From: Nephromyces sp. MM_2019
Lineage: Eukaryota; Apicomplexa; Aconoidasida; Nephromycida
Assembly (NCBI GenBank): GCA_015657535.1
Contig: JADHZB010001605.1
Span: forward strand, 5,644-36,816
Direction: 5' to 3'
Length of the DNA stretch: 31,173 nucleotides
Under the pieces are notes generated by a model. The model saw only the letters and a list, made by a program, of their open reading frames with translations. It searched no databases and was not told the origin of the DNA. The first letter of the stretch is position 1. Each line of letters opens with the position of its first letter. Shown piece after piece: positions 22,979 through 31,173 of this stretch. A program made the position numbers and the translations under genes.

Positions 22979-23946
22979 GTCCCTTGAGCTTCTAAATCCT
23001 TGGTCTTGCACCAGATTTCAGTTTTATAATGAGTACTATTTAGTGTGGTCATAATAGATTCGAAAACAACCTTCCATAGGTGGAAGCAAATGCTTGAATT
23101 ATTCTGCTTGAGAAGGGAAAACATTGCGGCTTGTTGTAGCATTCTTATGGGAATATATGGCTCTCTGGAACATATATAATTGAGAAGAAGTATCCCCTGC
23201 TATTTTACAAAAAAATTGATGCCTATTGTGATATGGTGATAACAGCTTGTTTATGGGTCATGCGGTCTTCTTTGTGACGCCGTAATACTACTACTTGTAT
23301 TGTATAAGTAGCTAAGCGTACAGCAACATCTTCGTAAGCTGAAGGCATTATTCAAGACCAAATGCATGGTGCTAATCGAATATTGTCTAAAATAAAGTTC
23401 CCTATCTTCGTGAATCAAGAAGTTTTTTCGTCAAATTCATGCATTATTTCCTATTGGACCGACGGCAGAGTGGATACATAACTGAATTCGTTGCTGATTT
23501 TCCAGTCTTATCCTTTTTTTTTACCGGTTAATTTAACACGCTATCACCATTGCTTTGTGAAGCAAGTCCGTGTTGTATAATTGAAGTCCTTTTATATTCC
23601 TCGGCTTTTCTTCGTTTAGATCTACTATTTTTCTTTAGGGAAGTATGCATTTGTGATCGTCTTCTTTCCAGCAAGTTGATGGTTTTGAAGACATTTTATG
23701 TTATTTGATTGGTTCAATTTGCCATAACTCTATTGAAAATAAAGGGCGCCTTTAAAATCGCCAAACTTTATTCGAAGCTTGCGGCGCTTCCTCGTGCTTG
23801 CTCTCCCGCAAAATTATCTATTTACCACCTGGTCTTACTGTTTTATGAGCAGAGAAACTATTCACGTTTCCAAATGTGAAAAACTTGTATAACCTGGTAA
23901 ACCCAAAAGTATACCTAATGATGCTTCTATTTTCCGGCGCATTCAG
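22979..23946. other. spacer without a supported gene
   Basis: This lies after the GRASP stop. A short open segment after the acceptor TTTCTTTAG near 23640 reads EVCICDRLLSSKLM, but it has no phase partner I could find. Nothing else is supported. Confidence 0.4.
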
Positions 23947-24047
23947 CAGTAGAACGCCTTTCCTCCACGATTTTATCTACGCAAGTAGATCAATTAAGTA
24001 AATTTTCCAAACCGCAGCTTTTAACTCTTGAAGAAATGAAACGATAA
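23947..24047 (+). CDS. candidate terminal exon, helical
   Basis: After an acceptor ATTCAG at 23946 an open frame of 32 residues runs to TAA: VERLSSTILSTQVDQLSKF then KPQLLTLEEMKR. It looks amphipathic-helical. Entry phase is 1. No upstream exon was found, and it does not fit the GRASP tail. It may be a remnant of a gene or chance. Confidence 0.2.
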
Positions 24048-24282
24048 TTCGAGCTTGCGAATATTAACTTCGTATTATCTGCAAGTCGTAGGATTGCTAG
24101 AATATACATGCTTTCCTGGACTCTATCGTTACACCTGGCTTTTAGAGGGAGTATAGAGGATCAGTAGTAAATTTTATAGCTTCGCTATTGATGGAGATCA
24201 CATTCAGCGCTTCTTGTCACTGATAGCAATTAGCGATGTAATATCGGAAAAAATTGTGCAAAAAAAAATTGCCGCCACATCG

Positions 24283-24660
24283 ATGAACCGATGGGAAGTA
24301 TTCAATTTTAAACAGGTAGAGTTTGGCTTATAATATCATATTTGAACATAAATAAGTAAAACATAATGATTTATCGCACTATGCAGATATGTACAAATTT
24401 GAACCGAAGTAGGCTGTACGTACACCTTGGGTGGAGCAATAAACTGTGTTTCTCGCTGCTGTCTGTGTTTTATTATTATGCAGTTTATAATCGCTAAAGG
24501 ACTGAAAAATAGAGATTTCCGTAATTAGGTACCTACCATCAACTTATCCGACGAAGGCAAATATCAAAAGGAAACTTGCCTTGCTGATACCGTGGTAGCT
24601 TTAATGTTGCAAAATTTTTCCTGCTTCAAAGTGGATAACGGGAAAACAGTAGTAGGATGA
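24283..24660 (+). CDS. candidate three-exon small cysteine-containing protein
   Basis: An ATG at 24283 opens MNRWEVFNFKQ with donor GTAGAG. Exon 24387-24419 (acceptor CTATGCAG) gives ICTNLNRSRLY with donor GTACAC. Exon 24529-24660 (acceptor GTAATTAG) gives VPTINLSDEGKYQKETC, LADTVVALMLQNFSCF and KVDNGKTVVG before TGA. All three are phase 0, for 65 residues with three cysteines. The second donor coincides with the palindrome TGTACGTACA at 24415-24424. There is no signal peptide, so the ATG may not be the true start. The family is not recognised. Location next to the secreted CAP gene hints at a related role but does not show it. Confidence 0.3.
24415..24424. promoter_or_regulatory. palindrome TGTACGTACA
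   Basis: The fifth exact copy of the decamer, about 650 bases upstream of the CAP gene start codon. Confidence 0.3.
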
Positions 24661-25075
24661 CCAAAGTGCACGCTTAAGATTCATCAGTAAAAAAATTCCC
24701 AGAATCAAATAATCAGGGGCTTGCCATCACATTTTCTTGCTCTTCTTTTTTTTTTTGGAAAGAATTCTGGGAATTTTCAGTGTTAATATGTGCTTGCAGT
24801 GACACTTGTAATGAAGGTAACACTGTTAAATTCGATACCACCTTCTCTGGCGGCACACAGCTTTTTGTGACTTTCTGAACGGCCTTCCCTACTGAGCTGC
24901 GGCTGCATTGGGGCTCGGAGTTACGTACAGGGCCTCTGTAAGCTGTGCAGGAGGGGCTTCTGATATGGCTGCATGTAGCTTCCGACATGCCGTGATTTGC
25001 TTGAAATTTCAGGTCTAGCGTGGATGAGCAGTAGCAAGTTTTATAATAGCCGAAAGTCTTCTGTTCAGCTTCGCT
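24661..25075. other. CAP gene upstream region with unplaced open frames
   Basis: It contains a 91-codon minus-strand open frame (24713-24988, rich in Ser and Cys) and, on the plus strand, a short open exon-like stretch from the acceptor GTGCTTGCAG at 24799, reading DTCNEGNTVKFDTTFSGG to a stop. Neither connects in phase to a neighbour. Probably the promoter side of the CAP gene. Confidence 0.3.
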
Positions 25076-26725
25076 ATGCCCGCGCTGCTAGTCTCGATTT
25101 TCGTGCTTCTTTGTGCACTACGTGGTGCCAACGGGGTACAGATTTGTGAACCATTAAATGTAAGCGGGATTGACACGAAGTAGGATACTTTCCTGTTGTA
25201 CTTGCTAATTGTATTAAAGGTTTAAATATATGGAGTACCTAGGCTACGCAGGATATAGCCAAGAGACTCAACAAGTTTTTTGAAAGATAGCATGATGGCT
25301 ACGATATTTTTTAGCCAATAACTTCGAACTTATTGGCGGCAGCAGAAGTATTCGTGCAGCTTATTTTATCATGGTGAATTCTTTGTGAGAGCATTTCGTA
25401 GAACTGTGTAATATTAATAATAGGGTTTGCTATTAAAAAGGGCAGTTTACTGCTTCAAAATGAAGAGGCATTAAATTATTTTTAGCACAATTCCTGCCTA
25501 CCTTTCGAACTTAGATAGGAAGTGCTTACTTGGCAAGACTTTCTTATAGGGTGAAAGATTAATCTATGAGCACAATAACTTTCGAGCGAAGCACGGATCG
25601 CCTGATGTCACGTGGTAACTTCTGTAAGAATGAGAAACATTGCACTTCAGTGGCGAATATTCGCTGATAATTCTCAGGAATGCGGAGCTTGCAGAAGTTG
25701 CCAAGAAAGACGCGGAAGAGGTACGTTGAATTTTTTATTAGCACAGTAGAATACTTAACTTGTGAATTCTGTGGCTTTCATTAACCGAGGTCTAACTTGC
25801 CATTTTTAGCAAAAAATACATGATAATTGTGTTTGTGTACGTCTTGCAGCTTAGAAGCGAAGCAAATTGCACCTCTAGGAGTTACAACGGTCTTGCTGGC
25901 ACCAATTATTTGACAACCCCTATTGAAGCTTCTCCATACCAGGCAGTTGAGACCTGGTATACAGAAGGTGAGAAATATCATATTTTCGAAATTTGGTTAC
26001 TGCGCACGAATACTACTAGATTCGAATTTCTGCAATAACTTTCCAAAGGCATTTCCGACTGGGATTTTACAAAAGGTATGCACTCTGGTTTTACAATGTG
26101 ATAGCTCCAGGACGAAGCCATCGCAAGCAGTTATGTGCTGGAAAAACTTTCAAATTATTGAGCTGTAGTTATCGGTCGGCATGGATCAAACAAGGTGTAT
26201 GCATTTACGCAAGTATGAAAAATATATTGAAATGGAAAGAACCCGCATCCATCGTCGCAAAGAGTGACTTATTATTCATATTAACTTGAATTGGCGCATC
26301 GCACAGATTATTTGGCGGGACACATCGGTAAAGTTTCTTATAAATACGTTTCAGCAGGTCTAATCAGCATTGTTGTACTTCCTTGTTAAATAGGAGATTG
26401 GCTGCGCCAGGTAATAGCTGTGAAGCTACTAGTCATGGAAGTTTGATAACGGCATTGCATAAGCGAATTACCGTTTCAACATGGTTTTTTTTTTAAAGGG
26501 CTTGCTGCGCCACCACCTCAGTAATAGTCTGCAAATATCTTCCATCCGGAAACATACCTGGTGAGGAAGCTAAGGAGAGCCTTTTTTGAAACTATGAACT
26601 CTGTTATTTATTGAAGGACTGATGGCGGAAAACATTCATGGATTTGACGTAAGCTGTCTAGCTTACACTGCAAATCCTTCTCAAGCTGCATTTTAAAGCT
26701 GCCCCCAGGATCACTTCTATTTTGA
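25076..26725 (+). CDS. secreted CAP-superfamily (SCP/TAPS) protein
   Basis: Exons: 25076-25159, 25315-25347, 25850-25967, 26049-26075, 26111-26194, 26307-26327, 26394-26410, 26499-26560, 26617-26648 and 26699-26725. Exon 1 is a signal peptide, MPALLVSIFVLLCALRG, followed by VQICEPLN. CAP landmarks follow in order: ITSNLLAAAE (helix before the conserved Cys), RSEANCTSRSYNGLAGTNYL, QAVETWYTEGISDWDF (the conserved A-V-x-x-W-Y-x-E helix), IIWRDTSEIGCA (CAP1-like), and VIVCKYLPSGNIPG, matching the CAP2 signature except Lys after Cys. The mature protein has eight cysteines. Exon 26111-26194 ends in phase 1 while 26307 needs phase 0; a 14-base microexon at 26240-26253 would repair this (172 residues). 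Helix 1 may lack an exon between 25159 and 25315. No hydrophobic GPI-type tail is seen. CAP proteins are extracellular; Eimeria SAG antigens share the fold. Its ligand is unknown. Confidence 0.7.
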
Positions 26726-27932
26726 AGTAAAAAGAGCACGGAAATCCAAGAAAAAACGAAGGAAGCGGCATTAGTGATTGGAGCGACTGCCGTTAGATAA
26801 TTTAGAAAGATGCGAGTATATGAAAAGCGTGATGCCTCCTTGCAATGAAGATTTCGACATTAAAATATTTAATTTTTATGAGTTTAAGTGAACTCTATAT
26901 CATTTCTGGAGCACTGCAGGGGAAGGCATGGAGAAAGGCCCCACAAAACTGCGTTAATTAATGATGACTGGCTCAAGACCTATAACTCATCATACATGCA
27001 GGCTGCAAAGATAACTTAGTGGCACACCAGTAACCACTCAATGCTCTCAGCATGGGTAATTAATCTAAAATCATAATTGGCTTAGCTGGCCGATTTAATA
27101 CTAGTCGTTAGTCTCCTTCGCTCGTTTGGGTAATCTAGAGTCAAGGGAAAGTCAAAAGGTGCGACGCTATTCTGACATCGAGCAAAAAGTTCAAGACCTC
27201 TAGGTATAATTTAGCATGTCCGATAAAATCACAAAAATATATAAACTTGTGCGAAAAAAAGCGGCCTCCTCGTAGATTCTTTTGCTGTATATAACACGCG
27301 GTAGAATATATTCCTGAACTACTTGAATATAAGGAATATACAGCATAAAGTGCCCAACACATGGTACAAAAAAAATACAAGTTAGACAAAACAGGATATT
27401 CTCCAGACTTAAATATTTAGTATAAGGGCAAGCAACCCTCAGGATATGCACTAAATGAAGCATCTTCCAAAAAGGGCGCAGGCTATCAAAAAGTCCAGAT
27501 ATGTTACTTGGTCATGGACCAAGCTACTTCTTGAATTGGAATCAAGCATACACATACACACGCACGAACACACACAAATACAAGCACGCACACACAATGA
27601 TTTAAAACGATGCTATTGATGCACCCGCCCCAATCTGCCATTTTGGTGCAATTTCGCATAAAGTTTTCGCAGCCTAAAGGGTAATAAACTGCTCCGTATA
27701 AGTATCCGTGCCATTGTATTAGACGTTATGGTCGAGCATAATCGAAGCAGAATATTCCACAGGAAGTGCGCTCAATGAAGCCTCGAAATTATTTTTCATG
27801 ATTGTGGCGTAAATGAGAAGTAGCGAGAAAGCAGCGAAATATCGGATTCCTGTGGTTTTAAAACAATTTTAAATGCTCAATAAAATTCAGGAATAGTGCT
27901 AGTCTAACAAAACTACAAAGCGCAGGGCTTAT
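26726..27932. other. convergent intergenic region with a CA-rich tract
   Basis: The region lies between the stops of the plus-strand CAP gene and the minus-strand helical gene. A CA-rich patch lies at about 27545-27597. Minus-strand open frames at 27141-27463 are AT-driven and have no splice partners. No gene is supported. Confidence 0.5.
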
Positions 27933-30771
27933 TCAAGAATTGAAATAAAGCGCAACTTCGTGCTTTATCTTCTGCACCTCCGCAGATACGTAGCAACCCA
28001 TGTCTTCAACGGCTTTGGAGATATTCTGTAATGATTTCTCGGCGTGGGAGGCGTCCAGGTGGCACAGCATATCTTCCACATTCTCCATGTCAACCTCAGC
28101 TTCCCACAACTTTCCACTTAACGTCCGAAGCTGCAAAAGCTGCAGCAAAAAAGAGAAGAGGAAAAATTGTCGTCTTTCAAAGCAGAAATTCTGCATCGTT
28201 TTACCTCGTTAAAACCTGCGCTTTTGAAGATGCGTAGATGTGCCATGCTATTATAGGAAGCAGAAATGTTTACAGAATATTTTTTTAAGCTACAAGAAAG
28301 GAAATCTCCAACAGTAAAAGCTATTAAACCAGAATTACATCTCAAAAATCAAGAATTTAACCAGGGGAAGGGGTAACGGGTAAAGCATATATTATCGAAA
28401 GAATCAAACTATAAGGAGAAAGAAAAGAAATTCGGCTCAACCAACAATTCCCCCCCCAAAAAAGAAACAAAAAAAAGCCTATTGATAGAATCACGAAACC
28501 AAACCTCTGCTGATGACATATTTTTGAGTTCCTGCCGAATTTCATCTGCATAAGTCTCTTCTGCAGTAGTTAACCCAATAAATTTGTTGATGTTTTCCAT
28601 GAGCTGCATACTCATAAATGCAATTGTATCACCGGCATCTGTCAGAGGACTGCTTCCAACCCTGCTGAAACCCTAATTTGAATCACAAAAAGTAAAGTGG
28701 TCCTTAAGTAACGGTGCATGTGGAGTTACTCAAAAACACACTTTATTTTGTTGATATCCTTAACTTAATCCAAACTATGCTTACCACCTAAATCTGCTTC
28801 AAAATCGTGAGAAAAGAACGTCACGGAGAGCAAGAGAGACACATTAGGAATGCCGTGCAAAAAAACGGATCCAAACTTCTTACCTTCCTATACGTGAAAA
28901 ACTTACATGAGTGAAATCAGGGAGAACATCACGTTAAAAGCACTCTTGCAACCCAAAGACAGACTTTGAAAACATAGCTTTAAACTGATATTTCAGCTTT
29001 CTGAGCTTTTGCAAACTTTCTAATATTTTCATTAAAAAAAACTCACTTCCTCATGAAAAATTATTTTGATGATTTCATGAAGCAGCCGTTTTCGAACTGC
29101 AAACTCAAGCAGAGAACATGAAAAATAGGAAGCACCTGATAAGTAGATTTTTCGCTGTTCAAGGCTGCTTCGGAGGTCTTTTCCAGTTCTTTTTGGTTGC
29201 TGTTAACTTTGAAACCTGAAAGCAATCTTAAGAGAGCCAATTAGCTACGGTGCGAAAAGAAACTACTTGAAGACAGTTGTAGTGTTACGAGAAAAGAGGG
29301 TATCTCACTGAGATAAAGTAAGTTATGCGTACCAATAATTCCCGTATTAATTTCTTTGGCAATATCAGATACCTTCTGAATCAGCTCATTAACCCTAATA
29401 GCCTCCATTATATCATCATCTGTGATGTCTTCTTCTTTGGAAAGACGAGCTATCGAAGTGGTAAATCCTTCATTCTTAAAAAAACCAAAAATTTCAGACT
29501 GAATAGCCAAAGCACTCTCAAATAAAAAACACTGCATAGGAGAGTAACAGTAAAAAGTTTATACTTTCTTTTAAAGGCGACAAAAAAAGGAATTCTGTGT
29601 AGTAGGCAGCAAAAAGAGAAAAAAACTTGTAAAATCGTACGAAGTAGCTTCTACATCATAATCAAGTGCAGTAAATTTCTCCCATGTGAAGCTGCGAAAG
29701 CAAGAAAGTGTTTTGATGAAGCTCAAGCTTCACTCTTATTTCATTACACACGTTTTTCTCCTTTATAGAAAGGATTCAAAAGAACCCCTTACTGAAACAT
29801 AAAACACTACAAAGACTATCATAGAAAAGGCTTCATCAAACAAACTTTAACAGGGAAAAACTTGCTTAAAAAGCATCAAAGCTAATTGAATAGAGAAAGG
29901 ATTAATCCAGAGTAAAGTTGTACAAAACTACTATCAAAAAGGCTCAGCGTGATGAGATAATGAGCGAGAAGCAGAGAGTTAGAGAAATAGGGCGAGAGAG
30001 TAAGACAAGAAGAGTGAGAGAAACAGAGAGTAACAGAGAGGGATATATAGAATGAAAGAAACAGAGAGAGACAGAGTGAGACAAAGAGAGAAACAGAGCG
30101 AGAGAACAAAAAAAATGAAAAATATTTAAGCTTCCATTACGACACCAAAAGACCATTGAATAATCCAAGGACTCGCTTAATTCTAATAAACAAAAAATTC
30201 TCTTGTAGAAATACAGCAAATATATATATATATATTGATATTGTAAAAATCATGGCAAAAGAAATTTTCATTCATTTGACTGCCCTAGATTTGAGCTTTA
30301 AACACTTCATCATGAAAGCAAAAGACTACTAAATAAAAACTAAAAGAGATAGGCAAAAAACTGCCAAGGCAGGTTTAACGGCAGTCTGCTTTTATAGACT
30401 AGCAACTACTTGTTGCATATGAGCATATATCTTCTTAGATATCAAAATCATCGAAGCCTGAGCTCTAAAGCAGCGTAAGCATCTACGCATTGTGTTTAAA
30501 GTAAAAAAAAAAAGAAATTATCAAAGCCACTCGACAAGAGAAGCCATAGCAATTACAGAGATACACGAACTTGAGCAAATCTTGCTCCACAGTGAAGACA
30601 CTCGCATGAAATTCTACCCACTAGATAAAGCTCACACACACACCCAAGAAAAAGTCAATCTACATGATGCTAGCAATGCCTAAAACGCCTAAAATAAAGG
30701 CTTAACACCTTATTATCCAGGAGCTCTACAGGTCCTGAGGTATTGGAAACTCGCTCTTCGAACTTTTTGTA
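27933..30771 (-). CDS. helical/coiled-coil protein, C-terminal part; possibly BAR/sorting-nexin type
   Basis: Minus-strand exons in consistent phase: 30771-30709 (YKKFEERVSNTSGPVELLD), 29531-29333, 29215-29136, 28672-28500, 28289-28205 and 28139-27933 (TGA), giving 268 residues with the 5' end beyond or unresolved. Segments include FFKNEGFTTSIARLSKEED, EAIRVNELIQKVSDIAKEIN, NQKELEKTSEAALNSEK, MSMQLMENINKFIGLTTAEE, HLRIFKSAGFNE and ISKAVEDMGCYVSAEVQKIK. Long charged amphipathic helices with this spacing resemble the C-terminal BAR domain of sorting nexins, which bend endosomal membranes. However, no PX domain is visible and the usual C-terminal Arg/Lys-Asp-Phe region is absent, so this is a suggestion only. 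The first exon may instead belong to another gene. The last exon has two acceptors nine bases apart. Confidence 0.5.
29945..30110. repeat. GA-rich (CT-rich on minus strand) microsatellite
   Basis: GAGAGAAACAGAGAG-type DNA in the intron between 30709 and 29531 of the minus-strand gene, so it is polypyrimidine in the transcript, like the tract at 2640-2950. Open frames across it are Ser/Leu/Phe artefacts. Confidence 0.8.
30221..30236. repeat. short (TA)n tract
   Basis: A run of ATATATATATATATA in the intron of the minus-strand gene. Confidence 0.7.
30435..30464 (-). other. possible alternative terminal exon
   Basis: After an acceptor GCTTTAG, the minus strand reads SSGFDDFDI and TAA. Its entry phase (0) matches the exit of exon 30771-30709, so that exon could end here rather than join 29531. 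The acidic, aromatic tail is plausible as a C-terminus but short enough to be chance. Confidence 0.25.
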
Positions 30772-31073
30772 CTGTAAAAAAGAAAAAATATGTTTTTAGA
30801 AGCTACTAGAAACACAAGAAAGCGTGCACACAAATTGATTATCTGCGTAAAGGCTATAAGCTCAGCATATATAACACCATAAGAAGAAACTTTATCTTTA
30901 CTCAAAGTATAAAAGATGGTAGGTCTTTCAATGAAGAATTTAAAGAGGTAAAATTGATGAAAATCTTAAACAAAAGGCAGATTCAATCATAAACTTCACT
31001 AAAGTGAGTTGAAGAAATTCGGAAAATTATCTATACAGAAATTATACCAGAGGGGTAAAATACAGAGCAATAT

Positions 31074-31173
31074 ACACAAAAACTTTCGCACACAAAAACT
31101 TTCGCACACGAAAACTTTCGCACACAAAAACTTTCGCACACAAAAACTTTCGCACACAAAAACTTTCGCACAC
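31074..31173. repeat. 16-base minisatellite, cut by the window end
   Basis: ACACAAAAACTTTCGC is repeated in perfect 16-base register (CTTTCG at 31083, 31099, 31115, 31131, 31147 and 31163) with a single A-to-G change in one copy. It continues past the window. The preceding 30772-31073 has no supported exon. Confidence 0.9.

Noticed and set aside
22776..23054. 92-codon plus-strand open frame
   Set aside because: It begins with TTG rather than ATG, overlaps the GRASP terminal exon in another frame, and lacks coding character in its first half.
29882..30219. Ser/Leu-rich minus-strand open frames
   Set aside because: Produced by the GA/CT microsatellite.
1..31173. CRISPR arrays, bacterial operons, insertion sequences, prophage genes
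   Set aside because: The window is clearly eukaryotic with spliceosomal introns; the repeats are microsatellites, minisatellites and short tandem duplications without spacers or transposase frames.

Overview
This is a eukaryotic nuclear window: AT-rich, very intron-rich, with pyrimidine-tract acceptors and many TG/CA, CT/GA and longer tandem repeats in introns and spacers. No long uninterrupted coding frame exists. Genes had to be rebuilt from short exons (10 to 475 bases) using splice sites, phase and recognisable protein motifs. The organism cannot be named from the sequence. A single-cell eukaryote is likely, and an apicomplexan (coccidian-like) source fits best: one GRASP homologue, tiny exons, and small secreted cysteine-containing proteins including a CAP-fold protein, the fold also used by Eimeria SAG surface antigens. 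This is inference.

Layout. 1-5.4 kb: 3' part of a plus-strand gene (last four exons 2423-5397, unrecognised helical protein) among TG/CA/CT repeats. 6.6-9.25 kb: at least two, perhaps three, plus-strand genes of short exons encoding putative secreted cysteine-containing proteins. 9.6-9.85 kb: array of about 57-base repeats. 9.96-10.32 kb: candidate small minus-strand secreted protein, divergent from the next gene. 10.71-22.98 kb: a complete GRASP (Golgi reassembly and stacking protein) gene on the plus strand in 14 exons, giving 510 residues with both PDZ-like domains and a myristoylation-type N-terminus. It is the best-supported gene here. 23.9-24.7 kb: fragmentary plus-strand exons. 25.08-26.73 kb: plus-strand secreted CAP-domain gene in 10 or 11 very small exons. 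27.9-30.8 kb: 3' part of a minus-strand helical or coiled-coil gene, possibly a BAR/sorting-nexin-type protein. The window ends in a 16-base minisatellite.

The GRASP gene, the possible sorting-nexin-like gene and the signal-peptide proteins all concern the secretory or endosomal pathway, but nothing shows functional linkage. The most interesting items are the CAP gene and the other short-exon secreted candidates, five exact copies of the palindrome TGTACGTACA (two inside a tandem duplication in a GRASP intron), and frequent apparent non-consensus GTTT-type donors. Exon models outside GRASP and the CAP core are provisional.
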